A stretch of DNA of 54,361 nt, taken from the NCBI GenBank assembly GCA_003242085.1, contig QBML01000037.1, forward strand, positions 1-54,361, written 5' to 3'. Under the pieces are notes generated by a model. That model had not been told where the DNA came from. It worked only from the letters and a program-made list of their open reading frames with translations, and made no database searches. Origin of the DNA: Pseudanabaena frigida (GTDB taxonomy: Bacteria > Cyanobacteriota > Cyanobacteriia > Pseudanabaenales > Pseudanabaenaceae). Made by a program: the position numbers and the translations under genes. Position 1 is the first letter of the stretch, and the number at the start of each line of letters is the position of its first letter. Of the stretch, positions 8,594 through 18,196 are shown one piece after another.

Positions 8594-8690
8594 GTGTAAG
8601 ACATAAAACCAAGAAGAGAGTTGCAGCGCGAAGTGCTGCAACTCTCTTCTTGGTTTTGCTTTTGTCCTAACATAACTGGCTACTGCTATA
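8575..8690. repeat. MITE-like hairpin element, 116 bp
   Basis: The ends TATAGTTATAGCCA (8575-8588) and TGGCTACTGCTATA (8677-8690) are inverted repeats matching at 11 of 14 positions. The centre (8605-8657) is a long hairpin, AAAACCAAGAAGAGAG... with the complement ending TTGGTTTT. The left end overlaps the stop region of the pentapeptide gene, and the hairpin probably terminates it. Confidence 0.7.
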
Positions 8691-8831
8691 CGACTGAATA
8701 AATAGAGATTGCTACTTTACACTGCATTTATCGACGGTATTTTTTTGATAGCTACCGCGTTACAAGTTATGATGATAAATGGTCAAAATTACAATTTTTA
8801 CTTTTTTATCTAAAGTTTCGCCAATAACATC

Positions 8832-10631
8832 ATGATGCGTAGCAACTATTGCGGTCACCTCAACGCCGAACAGATCGGACAAACAGTAAGCTTGTGCGGT
8901 TGGATCGATCGCAGACGGGATCATGGTGGTGTGATCTTTTTAGATTTGCGCGATCGCACAGGAGTCCTGCAAATCGTCAGCGATCCCCAGCGTACTCCCG
9001 CCTCCTATGAACTCGCAGGGGAAATGCGAAATGAATATGTGGTCAGAATCATTGGTAAAGTTTCTAAGCGTCCCGACGAATCGCTTAATCCGAAACTTGC
9101 CACAGGTGAAGTCGAAATCTACGCTGAATCGATTGAATTACTAAATGCTGTCAGCAAGCCATTACCATTCTTAATCTCTGAAGCTGACACCATTAAAGAA
9201 GAATTACGCCTGAAATATCGCTATCTCGATATGCGGGGTGAACGTCTATCCAGCAACCTCAAACTCAGATTTGAGGTTGTTAAATCGATTCGTCGCTTCC
9301 TTGAAGATGAATATGGTTTTATGGAAGTGGAAACACCAATTCTTTGCCGTTCCACTCCTGAAGGCGCAAGAGACTACCTCGTACCAAGTCGAGTAAATGC
9401 TGGTCAATGGTATGCTTTGCCGCAATCGCCACAATTGTTCAAGCAATTGTTAATGGTGGGCGGATGCGATCGCTATTATCAAATTGCGCGATGTTTCCGC
9501 GACGAAGACCTTCGCGCCGATCGCCAACCTGAATTTACACAACTGGACATGGAAATGAGTTTCATGTCACAGGAAGAAATTATCGAGCTAAATGAGAATC
9601 TAATTCGTTATGTTTTCAAAACTGTTAAAGGTGTAGAACTTGGCAATTTCCCACGTCTCACCTATGCCGAATCAATGGATCGCTATGGCTGCGATCGCCC
9701 TGATACTCGCTTTGGCATGGAATTAGTCAATGTCACTGATTTGTTCGCCAATTCTGGATTCAAAGTGTTTGCCAACACTGTCGCTAATGGCGGCATTATC
9801 AAAGTCCTCCCCGTTCTCGGTGGCGACGAAGCAATTTCTAATACTCGTATCAAACCAGGTGGAGATTTATCCAATCTCGTTGCTCAGTACGGTGCTAAGG
9901 GTTTAGCCTTTATCCGCGTGCGTGAAGGCGGCGTAATCGATACCATCGGCGCACTCAAAGATAGCATCACCGAAGAAGTTAAGAAAGAATTGCTCGAACG
10001 CACGGGTGCAACCGCAGGCACAATCCTACTATTCGGTGCTGGTGAAAAGGCGATCGTTAATGAATCTCTCTATCGTTTGCGTTTAGCTCTCGGTCATGAA
10101 TTGGGACTAATCGATCGCGACCAGCTTAATTTTGTTTGGATTACTGACTTCCCGATGTTTGAGTGGAATGCTGATGAGAAAAGGTTGGAAGCTTTGCACC
10201 ATCCCTTCACTTCACCACGTCCTGAGGATATTGCCAATGGTCAACCCATTGATGTAAATACGATCGCCCTTGCCTATGACCTCGTGCTAAATGGTACAGA
10301 GATTGGCGGTGGCAGTATTCGGATTCACAAGCGTGAAGTCCAAGAGAAAGTATTTGCAGCGATCGGACTAAGCGATGAACAGGCAAAAGAGAAGTTTGGA
10401 TTCCTAATGGAAGCGTTTGAATATGGCACTCCGCCTCATGGTGGATTGGCTTTTGGTCTCGATCGCCTAGTAATGCTAATCTCAGGCGCAGACTCGATCC
10501 GAGATGTGATTGCCTTCCCTAAGACACAGCAAGCACGCGACTTGTTGACCGATGCGCCATCTAGTGTCGATGACTCACAGTTAAAAGAGCTACATGTCAA
10601 ATTGGCTTTGCCTCCTGCAAAAAACAACTAG
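8832..10631 (+). CDS. aspS: Aspartyl-tRNA synthetase
   Basis: This encodes a 599-residue class II synthetase of the bacterial type that attaches aspartate to tRNA-Asp. The N-terminal OB fold (about 1-110) binds the anticodon. The catalytic core shows motif 2 ([18 protein letters not shown], 222-239), and motif 3 (GLAFGLDRL) begins at residue 538. Between them lies the GAD insertion typical of bacterial AspRS (about 290-420). The length is normal. Two ATG codons occur in tandem (8832 and 8835), and either may be used. It is single in its unit, with a hairpin directly after the stop shared with the convergent raf1. It is essential housekeeping, with very high certainty. Confidence 0.98.
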   Translation: MMRSNYCGHLNAEQIGQTVSLCGWIDRRRDHGGVIFLDLRDRTGVLQIVSDPQRTPASYELAGEMRNEYVVRIIGKVSKRPDESLNPKLATGEVEIYAESIELLNAVSKPLPFLISEADTIKEELRLKYRYLDMRGERLSSNLKLRFEVVKSIRRFLEDEYGFMEVETPILCRSTPEGARDYLVPSRVNAGQWYALPQSPQLFKQLLMVGGCDRYYQIARCFRDEDLRADRQPEFTQLDMEMSFMSQEEIIELNENLIRYVFKTVKGVELGNFPRLTYAESMDRYGCDRPDTRFGMELVNVTDLFANSGFKVFANTVANGGIIKVLPVLGGDEAISNTRIKPGGDLSNLVAQYGAKGLAFIRVREGGVIDTIGALKDSITEEVKKELLERTGATAGTILLFGAGEKAIVNESLYRLRLALGHELGLIDRDQLNFVWITDFPMFEWNADEKRLEALHHPFTSPRPEDIANGQPIDVNTIALAYDLVLNGTEIGGGSIRIHKREVQEKVFAAIGLSDEQAKEKFGFLMEAFEYGTPPHGGLAFGLDRLVMLISGADSIRDVIAFPKTQQARDLLTDAPSSVDDSQLKELHVKLALPPAKNN

Positions 10632-10640
10632 GCAGAACCC

Positions 10641-10687
10641 AATAAGCAATAAAGTACCGTGCGGAGTACGGTACCTTATTGCTTATT
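10641..10687. terminator. Convergent terminator between aspS and raf1
   Basis: A 20-bp inverted repeat with one mismatch (AATAAGCAATAAAGTACCGT and its complement) lies between the two stop codons. Its right arm overlaps the raf1 stop at 10683. It is placed to serve both convergent genes. Confidence 0.6.
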
Positions 10688-11777
10688 CTTCAAACTGCCA
10701 GCGATCCTTAGAGGCAGCTTCATCAAAGAAACGTTTAGGTCTCAAAGTTAGAGTAACTTTTCCTAAGATTTCCACTTCAGGTGGTAAGTCAAACCATGCA
10801 AACTTGAGATTTCCATCTTCACCAGCGATCGCAAAATAGCTATTTTCATCCCAATCGCGTTGAGAGCGATCGACTAGTACCAATATATCCTCAGCGCGAT
10901 CGCGAACAGCGCTCAAAACTTCTTGATTAATCGCCGCCTGCAAAGTGTCAGTGTTACAAGCAACAATCACTCCATCTTCTGCTTGATGCACCACAAACCA
11001 ACCAGGAAGAGTTGCCCAAGCATCTGCGCCCAATCCTTGGACAATGCCAAAGGGAGCTAACTCTTGAACTTGAGGAACCGATTGAAACTTCTCAATCGTT
11101 AGTGGTAGAGATCCTGCCACTGGCAAAATACGGGGAATATTATCTTCGCCATCGTAACGGAAGTTAGGAAGGTTCGGAGCTTTCTTCTTCGATGGATTAC
11201 CCATATCCATTAATAGTCGTTCGATCGCTGCACGAGCTTTTTCACTATGGGCAAAGCGCAAACCTCGCGCAATCAATCTAGTACGCTCCTGAGGGTCGAT
11301 TTTACCTTGCGTTGCTTTTAGGATTTGTAACACCACAGCATCCCCTGGATGGCGGGTAAATCCTTCTGGCAAATTAGCAACAGATGCAGCCTCCTTTATT
11401 GCCTTGACAACATCTTTAGCTTCCAAAACATCAAGATTTTTTTCGAGAGCAAAGGTTGCCATCGCCACTCGCTCAGACTGATTGAGCACGCGCAACTCAT
11501 TAAGGATGTCACTCCCTTTCTGTTCAAAATGAGCTAATACAATATCCGCAGCACTACCTGCCTGTAGACTGGCATAAACCTGTGAAGCAACAACAATCTG
11601 ATTTTGTTGAATTGGCTCAAAGCCTGTATTTTCAAAAATAGCGAGGGAATTCTCTCCCATTTTTTGCAACATTTGGCAAGAAATTCCCCACTGCACCCAA
11701 GTTCCTTCCTTATGGCGTAAGAGTCTCAAAAGTCCTTCAGAGTCGGTTGGAAGTGTTGGTACTGGGATGATTGGCAT
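10683..11777 (-). CDS. raf1: Rubisco accumulation factor 1
   Basis: This encodes 364 residues, the usual length for cyanobacterial Raf1, a dimeric assembly chaperone that stabilises RbcL dimers and hands them to RbcS during Rubisco assembly. Recognisable stretches are RHKEGTWVQWG, FENTGFEPIQQNQIVVA, GSDILNELRVLN, LPEGFTRHPGD and IPRILPV. The N-terminal half is the alpha domain, a linker rich in Lys/Pro/Asn follows near residue 200, and the C-terminal half is the beta domain. The rbcLXS operon is not in the window. carA lies upstream on the same strand with a 57-bp gap holding a GC-rich palindrome, so co-transcription is possible but not shown. Confidence 0.88.
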   Translation of the reverse strand: MPIIPVPTLPTDSEGLLRLLRHKEGTWVQWGISCQMLQKMGENSLAIFENTGFEPIQQNQIVVASQVYASLQAGSAADIVLAHFEQKGSDILNELRVLNQSERVAMATFALEKNLDVLEAKDVVKAIKEAASVANLPEGFTRHPGDAVVLQILKATQGKIDPQERTRLIARGLRFAHSEKARAAIERLLMDMGNPSKKKAPNLPNFRYDGEDNIPRILPVAGSLPLTIEKFQSVPQVQELAPFGIVQGLGADAWATLPGWFVVHQAEDGVIVACNTDTLQAAINQEVLSAVRDRAEDILVLVDRSQRDWDENSYFAIAGEDGNLKFAWFDLPPEVEILGKVTLTLRPKRFFDEAASKDRWQFEE

Positions 11778-11802
11778 AGTGTTTTTATAAATGGATTTTT
11801 AG

Positions 11803-11824
11803 CCCCTCTCCTGCGGGAGAGGGG
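11803..11824. terminator. Short GC-rich palindrome between carA and raf1
   Basis: CCCCTCTCC and GGAGAGGGG form a 9-bp stem around TGCG, followed by TTGGGG. This exact kind of sequence is scattered in many cyanobacterial genomes as a small repeat. It may attenuate transcription between carA and raf1. Confidence 0.4.
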
Positions 11825-11834
11825 TTGGGGTGAG

Positions 11835-13007
11835 TTAAGCGGCGACTTGCTTAGAGTTATTTTTATGTTCGCGCATGGAGTTCACAAAACGCTCGAAGAG
11901 ATAATCGGCATCGTGAGGCCCTGGGCTAGCTTCAGGGTGATATTGTACCGAGAAGATTGGCAAGGTTTTATGTTCTAAACCAGCGACAGTGCGATCGTTA
12001 AGGTTGATATGGGTCAACATCGCGGGAGATGCATCAAAGGATTCACCTGTGAGAGCAAAGCCATGATTTTGGCTAGTGATTTCCACACGGCGATCGGCAT
12101 TTTCAGCTTGGTTTTGGGCGGGTTGATTTAAGCCACGATGACCAAATTTGAGTTTGAAGGTATCACCACCCATCGATAAACCTAAAATTTGGTGTCCTAG
12201 GCAAATTCCAAACATGGGCTTGTCAGATGAAAGCAAAGCCTTAGCAGTTTCAATGCCTTGGGTAACGGCAGCGGGATCGCCAGGGCCGTTGGATAGGAAG
12301 ATGCCATCGGGATTGTAAGAGAGAATCTTTTCGGCGGGGGTGTCGGCGGGAACGACTATCACGCGGCAACCGTAGCTGGCAAGGCGGCGCAAGATATTGC
12401 GTTTTACACCGAAGTCGATCGCCACAACGGTCAGCGCTTCACCCGTTAACTGTGATGGTTCTACAAATTCCCATTCAGAGATGGTTTTTTCAGTCCATTC
12501 ATAAATGCGATCGGTAGAAGCTGCTTGGGCTAGGTTTTGACCTTGCATTGAAGGCGCTGCTTTCACCTTAGCGAGTAATACTTCAGGATCGAGGATTTCC
12601 GTAGAGATGCCACCATTCATTGCACCAAGCGATCGCAGTTTGCGGGTAAGAGCGCGAGTATCAATCCCTGCAATGCCGACAACATTATGTGCCTTGAGGT
12701 AGTCGGGCAAAGACTGACGCGATCGCCAGTTGCTAGGTAATGCCGTAATGTTACGAGCGATTACGCCACGCACCTGTGGGCGATCGGATTCATCATCTTC
12801 GGGGGTTACGCCTGTATTGCCAAGTTCGGGACAGGTAAAAGTTACAATTTGACCTCGGTAGCTGGGATCGGTCATTACCTCTTGGTAGCCAGTCATACCT
12901 GTATTAAATACTACTTCGCCGATCGCGGTTCCAGATGCGCCAAACGCATAGCCACGGTAACAAGTACCATCCGCCAAGACCAAAATCGCTGCTTGCTTTG
13001 TTGCCAT
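11835..13007 (-). CDS. carA: Carbamoyl-phosphate synthase small subunit
   Basis: This encodes the glutaminase subunit that supplies ammonia to CarB for arginine and pyrimidine synthesis. I chose the ATG at 13007 ([14 protein letters not shown], 390 residues). An upstream GTG at 13037 is in frame, but the family starts at the later site. The N-terminal CPSase small-subunit domain (about 1-150) is followed by a class I glutamine amidotransferase with the nucleophile in FGICLGHQ and the His/Glu pair in [10 protein letters not shown]. Length and motifs are normal. The large subunit is not nearby, as is common in cyanobacteria. Confidence 0.97.
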   Translation of the reverse strand: MATKQAAILVLADGTCYRGYAFGASGTAIGEVVFNTGMTGYQEVMTDPSYRGQIVTFTCPELGNTGVTPEDDESDRPQVRGVIARNITALPSNWRSRQSLPDYLKAHNVVGIAGIDTRALTRKLRSLGAMNGGISTEILDPEVLLAKVKAAPSMQGQNLAQAASTDRIYEWTEKTISEWEFVEPSQLTGEALTVVAIDFGVKRNILRRLASYGCRVIVVPADTPAEKILSYNPDGIFLSNGPGDPAAVTQGIETAKALLSSDKPMFGICLGHQILGLSMGGDTFKLKFGHRGLNQPAQNQAENADRRVEITSQNHGFALTGESFDASPAMLTHINLNDRTVAGLEHKTLPIFSVQYHPEASPGPHDADYLFERFVNSMREHKNNSKQVAA

Positions 13008-13096
13008 ATCTTCAAATACTCGTTCGTTGCTGTCCACTATTCAGATACTTATTTTGGACACTAGCGATCATTCTAAACGTTATCTAGGTCACAAGA

Positions 13097-13124
13097 TCAA
13101 AAAAGAAGGCTTGCAATGCAAGCC
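13097..13124 (-). terminator. Rho-independent terminator of the VOC-fold gene
   Basis: Read on the minus strand, the palindrome GGCTTGCATTGCAAGCC is followed by TTCTTTTTTG. It lies 22 bp past the stop at 13146 and ahead of carA, so it isolates the two minus-strand genes. Confidence 0.75.
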
Positions 13125-13145
13125 CTGTTTTGGATTATTTCTGGA

Positions 13146-13664
13146 TTAGCTAATCACTTCAGCGATTTCTATTACCTGTCCATTAGGATCTTTGACTAAA
13201 AAATTAAGGGGCTTTTCACTACGAACTTTGTGCTTGATGCCACGCACCTGAATCTGCAACAAGAGTTGCTCCACACAATCGCGATTAAAGCAAATATGTC
13301 TTCCTCGATTAGCATCAGTGGCATTTGCCCCAGGGACGATGTGCAGTTGCACATTTTTCTTTAGCTGATACCATGCGCCTTCCATATCTGCGGAATACTT
13401 AGACTTAGCAGTTCTAGCGGCGGCGGGGATATAAATCGGATCGGCTGGTGCGCCCATGCCGTATTCATAGCCATAGTAATAATGTAGCGGTACATCGGCG
13501 GTCGGCAGCTTTAGCTCGCCTTCGTAAAAGTATCGCGCTTGATCGAGATTTGACACCATGATCGTATGTACTTTAGGTGCGCTGGTGAGGAACATCCACA
13601 TAGCAACAGCGTATGCACCAAGAAGCATGACCATGATGCCTTGAGTAGAAAACAGTGACTCCAT
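13146..13664 (-). CDS. VOC/glyoxalase-fold protein with an N-terminal membrane anchor
   Basis: This encodes 172 residues. Residues 8-28 form a single transmembrane helix. Residues 32-172 read as one vicinal-oxygen-chelate unit, with HTIMVSNLDQARYFYEG at its start and FLVKDPNGQVIEIAEV at its end, the latter being the usual closing strand of the fold. The metal ligands of true glyoxalase I are not obvious, so the activity is open: a dioxygenase, isomerase or resistance-type binding role are all possible. It is conserved-looking in style and on its own transcript, with a terminator at 13097. Confidence 0.75.
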   Translation of the reverse strand: MESLFSTQGIMVMLLGAYAVAMWMFLTSAPKVHTIMVSNLDQARYFYEGELKLPTADVPLHYYYGYEYGMGAPADPIYIPAAARTAKSKYSADMEGAWYQLKKNVQLHIVPGANATDANRGRHICFNRDCVEQLLLQIQVRGIKHKVRSEKPLNFLVKDPNGQVIEIAEVIS

Positions 13665-13861
13665 CGTAAAGCAACTACATATTATAGAGACTAAGCTTTT
13701 TAGTTTAACGCAACTGTCATAGGTTTAAGTCATTGAGTAACATTTTGGAGATGACTCTTATGTTTTTCTGCTTGGTTTAAGGATAGGATTAGTTTAGATT
13801 TAATCGCTAAAAAATACCGAATTTTGCCAAAAAGCTAATTTTACAGTAAAAGATTTCCGAT

Positions 13862-15703
13862 ATGTCTACATTTGATTCTACAAAAACGAGGCTTGCTACA
13901 TTACTGGATGATATTGTGGCAGGTAAAATTCAACTTCCTGATTTTCAAAGGGGATGGGTTTGGGATGATGAACATATTAGATCTCTTTTAGTAAGCATTG
14001 CTCGTGCTTTCCCAGTTGGTGCAATTATGCTTTTAGAGTCTGGAGGGGATGCCAAATTTAAAACCCGACCAGTTGAGGGTGTAGATCTAACAAAAATAAC
14101 CCCCAATAAGTTAGAAAAACTCATTCTTGATGGACAGCAGAGACTCACATCCTTGACTCAAGTTCTCATGTTTAAGGAACCTGTTAAAACTCGTGACTCA
14201 AAGAAAAAACTAATTGAACGTTACTATTACATAGACATTGAGTTGGCAATGTCAGGTAAAGAAAATTATGAAAGTGCAATTATTAGTATTGATGCTGATC
14301 GTATACAGCGAGAAAACTTTGGTCGAGATATCAAACTGGATCTAAGCACGCCCGAAAAAGAATATGAGAATTTCTTTTTTCCCTGTAATCAAATTCTTGA
14401 TCATGATGCTTGGGAACGTGGGCTTATCAACCATAATAAAGACAAATTTTTCCGTTATATGGAATTTCGCACACAAGTTATTGAAGTATTTAAACACTAT
14501 GATGTTCCAGTTATAGAACTGAGTAAAAAGAATACTAAGGAAGCCGTTTGTCTTGTTTTTGAGAAAGTTAATACGGGTGGAGAGCCTCTAACAGTTTTTG
14601 AACTTATGACGGCTACATATGCTGCTGACAACGTCAATTTAAGGGATGAATGGTTTGGCAATCGGCAAGAGAATATTGAAGGAATCCAACCCCACCTAAG
14701 AAAACAAAATTTGCTTCGAGAGATTCAACCCACCGAGTTTTTACAAGGTTTAACTCTATTAAACTCTTGGGATAGACGAAAGGAAGATATCAATGCTGGT
14801 AAGACGGGAAAACAAGTCACGGGTGTTACAGCCAAGCGTGAAGCAGTTTTGTCATTACCATTAGATGCATACAAAAAATGGAAGCAACCACTTATAGATG
14901 GTTACTGGAAAGCTGCTAAGTTTTTGCGGCAAGAATCATTTTTTTCTACCAATGATTTACCATATCGTACTCAACTCGTCCCGTTAGCATCAGTAATGGC
15001 GCTACTTGACGATCGCTGGCTCCAACATAAAGTTTACGAAAAAATAGCTCGTTGGTTTTGGTGTGGAATTCTTGGTGAGTTGTATGGTGGTGCTGTAGAA
15101 ACTCGCATGGCTCTTGATATCCAAGAACTTATAGACTGGATTGAAGGTAGTGACAAGGAACCTTCAACTATTCGAGATGCCAACTTTCAACCTATGCGTT
15201 TAGAGACTTTACGCTCTCGTAATAGTGCTGCTTATAAAGGAATCAATGTTTTACTTCAACGAGAAGGAGCTAAAGACTTTTTTTGGAAAATTGCTATTAA
15301 AGATCTAGACGAAAATGATTGGGAAGAGCGCAAACTTGATATTCATCACATATTTCCAAAAAGTTGGTGTGAGAGACAAGGTATTCCTGCATCTCGCTAT
15401 AACTCAATAATTAACAAAACTCCAATATCTTTTAAAGCCAACCGCACCATCGGAGGGAAAGCACCAAGTGATTATCTGAATCACATTCAAAATCATCCAA
15501 GTGTTCAACTTAATGAAGAAGATATGAACGCTATTCTCATGACACATTACATAGATCCAACCACATTGCGACAAGATGATTTTGAGGGTTTCATGTTATC
15601 TCGCCAACGTAAGATACTGAATAAAATTGAATCAGCTATGGGGAAACCTGTTTTAGTTTCAGATGATTCAGGGACGAGTGAATTTGTGGATGAAGAAGAT
15701 TAA
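13862..15703 (+). CDS. DUF262/DUF1524 protein (GmrSD-like nuclease family)
   Basis: This encodes 613 residues. The N-terminal DUF262 domain has LPDFQRGWVW (25-34) and the nucleotide-pocket motif DGQQR (90-94). The C-terminal DUF1524 domain carries an HNH/His-Me-type motif (DIHHIFPK, His495-His496, with a downstream Asn) that is expected to cut nucleic acid. The same two domains, fused or as two subunits, make up GmrSD-type type IV restriction enzymes that attack modified phage DNA, with hydrolysis of a nucleotide by the DUF262 part. Here they are one chain of the fused type. It starts a three-gene plus-strand set with the DUF4258/DUF2283 pair 18 bp downstream, and faces the RNA-repair genes. 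It is probably a defence gene. The substrate is unproven. Confidence 0.85.
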   Translation: MSTFDSTKTRLATLLDDIVAGKIQLPDFQRGWVWDDEHIRSLLVSIARAFPVGAIMLLESGGDAKFKTRPVEGVDLTKITPNKLEKLILDGQQRLTSLTQVLMFKEPVKTRDSKKKLIERYYYIDIELAMSGKENYESAIISIDADRIQRENFGRDIKLDLSTPEKEYENFFFPCNQILDHDAWERGLINHNKDKFFRYMEFRTQVIEVFKHYDVPVIELSKKNTKEAVCLVFEKVNTGGEPLTVFELMTATYAADNVNLRDEWFGNRQENIEGIQPHLRKQNLLREIQPTEFLQGLTLLNSWDRRKEDINAGKTGKQVTGVTAKREAVLSLPLDAYKKWKQPLIDGYWKAAKFLRQESFFSTNDLPYRTQLVPLASVMALLDDRWLQHKVYEKIARWFWCGILGELYGGAVETRMALDIQELIDWIEGSDKEPSTIRDANFQPMRLETLRSRNSAAYKGINVLLQREGAKDFFWKIAIKDLDENDWEERKLDIHHIFPKSWCERQGIPASRYNSIINKTPISFKANRTIGGKAPSDYLNHIQNHPSVQLNEEDMNAILMTHYIDPTTLRQDDFEGFMLSRQRKILNKIESAMGKPVLVSDDSGTSEFVDEED

Positions 15704-15721
15704 TTTATTTAAAACAAAATC

Positions 15722-15979
15722 ATGAAATTTAGGATAACTAATCATGCTTTAGAGGAAATTCAAAAGCGCAAAATTCCAATAGCTTTAGTTGAATATGTCG
15801 TAGACAATCCACAACAGGTCCTAACTCAGGACAAAGATATTCGGATTTATCAATCCCAAGTTAACTTAGGCACAGGCAAACTTTATCTATTACGAATTTT
15901 TGTTAACGAAACAATCGATCCCGCTGCTATTGTTACCGTTTATCGAACAAGCCAAATCAAAAAATATTGGAAAATATAG
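15722..15979 (+). CDS. DUF4258-type small protein (putative RelE-fold toxin)
   Basis: This encodes 85 residues starting MKFRITNHALEEIQKRKI, the standard opening of DUF4258 proteins, and ending in a beta-rich half with VTVYRTSQIKKYW. The fold is expected to resemble RelE/BrnT-type mRNA interferases, but no catalytic residue can be named with confidence. It lies 18 bp after the nuclease-like gene and 9 bp before a DUF2283 gene. The DUF4258-DUF2283 arrangement recurs in cyanobacteria and is thought of as toxin-antitoxin-like. Toxicity has not been shown here. Confidence 0.75.
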   Translation: MKFRITNHALEEIQKRKIPIALVEYVVDNPQQVLTQDKDIRIYQSQVNLGTGKLYLLRIFVNETIDPAAIVTVYRTSQIKKYWKI

Positions 15980-15988
15980 GAGTAAATC

Positions 15989-16201
15989 ATGAAGATAAAA
16001 TATGATCGCGAAGTTGATATTTTGCGGATTACGTTTAAAGATACAGATATTGAAGAAAGTGGAGAAGATAAGGCTGGTGTAATTATGGACTTTGATATAG
16101 ATGGTAATGTAGTTGGGATCGAGATTCTTCAAGCTTCTAAGAGGATTGATAATCCTTTTGCAATCGCCTATGAAATTGAGAGTAATGCGATCATCTCCTA
16201 A
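15989..16201 (+). CDS. DUF2283 protein (putative antitoxin partner)
   Basis: This encodes 70 residues with the DUF2283 signature: MKIKYDREVDILRI followed by an acidic loop and DIDGNVVGIEILQASKRI. It is acidic overall, as fits a partner for the basic DUF4258 protein encoded just before it. GGAG at 15979-15982 is a good ribosome-binding site for the ATG, so translation follows directly on the upstream gene. The stop is only 18 bp from the stop of the convergent kinase gene. The role as antitoxin is inferred from pairing. Confidence 0.75.
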   Translation: MKIKYDREVDILRITFKDTDIEESGEDKAGVIMDFDIDGNVVGIEILQASKRIDNPFAIAYEIESNAIIS

Positions 16202-16219
16202 ATATCTAGTAGTTAAAAA

Positions 16220-17065
16220 TTAAAAATCGCCGTAGTCAACTTGCAAACAAGTTAAGCCCAGATCGCGCCAAACTCTGACTACCTGATCGCGATCGTCTAG
16301 GACAAAGGCAACATTGTACTTATCAAGAATAAACTCACCATAAATTTCTTTCTTGACAATACTATCTTTACGCATATCACCCGACTTTCGCATATGCAGA
16401 CCATCAAAAGAAATATTGTGCTTTTCCAGCCATGCTAGAGTTTGAGGCTTGTATTTATCCTCTCTGCCAGACACAAACACGATCGCCTTACCAGAAGTTT
16501 CTAAAATCGATCGCACTGGTTCATTCACCAAGTCCTGCTCGCATTTAGCCGCATCATAGGGACTGCGATCGCCCATTAAAGCGATCGTGCCATCGAGATC
16601 GCAGAGAATAGCATCAGGCAAATCGTGATTATAAGCAGGTTTTGATGCTCTAGGAGGTGCAATAAATTGGTTATACATATCACGAATCACCTTCTCTCCC
16701 ACCGAATTAAATCGCTTCAAATCACGCTCAATACAAGTCTCCAGAGATACGTGGCGAAAATCTACTATTTCTAGAACTGCTAAACCCTTGATTAGCTCTC
16801 TAATTCGAGCTTCATGCTTGGGCGCAAGATGTGTATTATCCACAATGACATGCTTCCCATTCTCTAGAGCTGCTTTAATAATTTGGTCTTGAATGTCGAG
16901 AACAAACTTCTCATTTCCCTTCGAGTGATAGGAATTGTCCAGCATGGCGCGAAGTTCGTCTTTATTTACGCGCTTGATACTATTGGGTGCTTTATCGACC
17001 TTGTTCTTTGCCCATGTAGATTTGCCAGATGCAGGTAAACCGATAGTGAAATAAACTGTCAGCAT
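16220..17065 (-). CDS. T4-type polynucleotide kinase-phosphatase (RNA end healing)
   Basis: This encodes 281 residues with the same order of domains as phage T4 Pnkp. The N-terminal kinase has a P-loop GLPASGKST (9-17) and a candidate general-base Asp36 in RVNKDELR. The C-terminal HAD-type phosphatase carries DLDGT (156-160, Asp156 and Asp158), a VSGRE motif and a closing DDRDQVV...VWRDLGL...GDF that matches the T4 tail. Together these activities remove 3' or cyclic phosphates and phosphorylate 5'-OH ends so that a ligase can act. It lies 30 bp downstream of an RNA ligase gene on the same strand, clearly one operon. In T4 the pair reverses tRNA cleavage by host anticodon nucleases. A similar repair role is likely here. 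Confidence 0.92.
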   Translation of the reverse strand: MLTVYFTIGLPASGKSTWAKNKVDKAPNSIKRVNKDELRAMLDNSYHSKGNEKFVLDIQDQIIKAALENGKHVIVDNTHLAPKHEARIRELIKGLAVLEIVDFRHVSLETCIERDLKRFNSVGEKVIRDMYNQFIAPPRASKPAYNHDLPDAILCDLDGTIALMGDRSPYDAAKCEQDLVNEPVRSILETSGKAIVFVSGREDKYKPQTLAWLEKHNISFDGLHMRKSGDMRKDSIVKKEIYGEFILDKYNVAFVLDDRDQVVRVWRDLGLTCLQVDYGDF

Positions 17066-17095
17066 AATTTTGTAAAGCGAATTTTAGTAAGTTAA

Positions 17096-18148
17096 TTAAT
17101 TATCTTCGTTATCCATAAATGGCTTTTCGTGAGCAGGCTTGATCGTTCTCCAAATGTAATCACTATAGTCTTTGCCATCTAATAGAGAGAATAGAATCGT
17201 ATGATTCTGACAAGTCAAGATATGTTTCGCCATTTCTTTGCGATCGCTACGATCCACAACAGCCACAATCCTCTCAAAGTCAGCTTTTGCCGTATCTTCA
17301 ATTTGCTGATATTGAGAAATTAGAGCCGCTTTAGTTTCCTTAACCCAGTTATAAAACTCATCGGGAACCCGCTCTAAAATATCTTCAAAGGGAGTTTTGT
17401 CACGCAACATTTCCCAAATCACTTTGCTAGTGACTTGCGTGAGTACGCGATGTAACTTCACATATTCAGCAAACTTAAACTTAAGCCGCAGCCCACTCTC
17501 AAAACGAATCACAAAACCTTCATGATTTTGCACATTAAGATTAGCGATCGCCTCTAAGTCTTTTAATCCATCATATTTTTTCGCAATAGGAAATCCTAAA
17601 TGTGTAAACAACTCTATTGGTCTTTCTGTACCTGATTCTGATTCAATGACTGCTAACAATACCAGAGCTTCGTATGTACCATAATCAACGACTATACGAT
17701 TAGAAGGATAGATAATCTCAAACAAGTAAGTTAGCGATTTATCTAGTAAAGGAATAGCTTCGCTATAAAGGGCATTTAATATTTGATTAGCTTTTATAGC
17801 TTGATCGGAGTTAAAGCTACCTCTAGAAGCAATATAAGGCCGATCTTTATACCAATATAAAATCCCTAAAGAACCATCAAGCTTCTCATAAACATCAAAA
17901 GGCTCGGTAGGCAAAGATTCTTTGTGCTCTTGCAAATTAAAAAATTTAGGTAATGGTCGAGCCGCGATCGCCCCATCGCCATCCAAAATTAAGCCTCGGC
18001 ACTGCATAGTCTCAGGTGTCCACATGCGATCGTATTGAGCCTTAGCGGTGTAGTTATAGATAAAGAGTTCGCCGCTAGAATGAGGGCGTTTGGTGATGTA
18101 TCCTTCTGAGATGAGCTGCTCTATCATCTCCAAATTTATCGTACTCAT
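17096..18148 (-). CDS. T4 Rnl1-like RNA ligase
   Basis: This encodes 350 residues from the ATG at 18148, which has GAGGG upstream. The open frame extends 17 codons further (to 18199) without a better start. The adenylylation lysine is Lys89 in YEKLDGS (motif I). Motif IV (EGFVIRF) and motif V (LKFKFAEYVKLH) follow in order, and the helical C-terminal region resembles T4 Rnl1, the tRNA-specific ligase. It joins 5'-phosphate and 3'-OH RNA ends made by the kinase-phosphatase encoded 30 bp downstream. This makes a complete heal-and-seal operon. The operon is preceded by a decayed hairpin (18197-18252). Confidence 0.92.
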   Translation of the reverse strand: MSTINLEMIEQLISEGYITKRPHSSGELFIYNYTAKAQYDRMWTPETMQCRGLILDGDGAIAARPLPKFFNLQEHKESLPTEPFDVYEKLDGSLGILYWYKDRPYIASRGSFNSDQAIKANQILNALYSEAIPLLDKSLTYLFEIIYPSNRIVVDYGTYEALVLLAVIESESGTERPIELFTHLGFPIAKKYDGLKDLEAIANLNVQNHEGFVIRFESGLRLKFKFAEYVKLHRVLTQVTSKVIWEMLRDKTPFEDILERVPDEFYNWVKETKAALISQYQQIEDTAKADFERIVAVVDRSDRKEMAKHILTCQNHTILFSLLDGKDYSDYIWRTIKPAHEKPFMDNEDN

Positions 18149-18196
18149 TCTAGTTCCCTCTACTTCACACAGCCGATGGCGATCGCTAGTATAAAA

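Noticed and set aside
13008-13037. GTG start ten codons upstream for carA
   Set aside because: The family's N-terminus begins at the ATG at 13007, and the added residues have no match in form.
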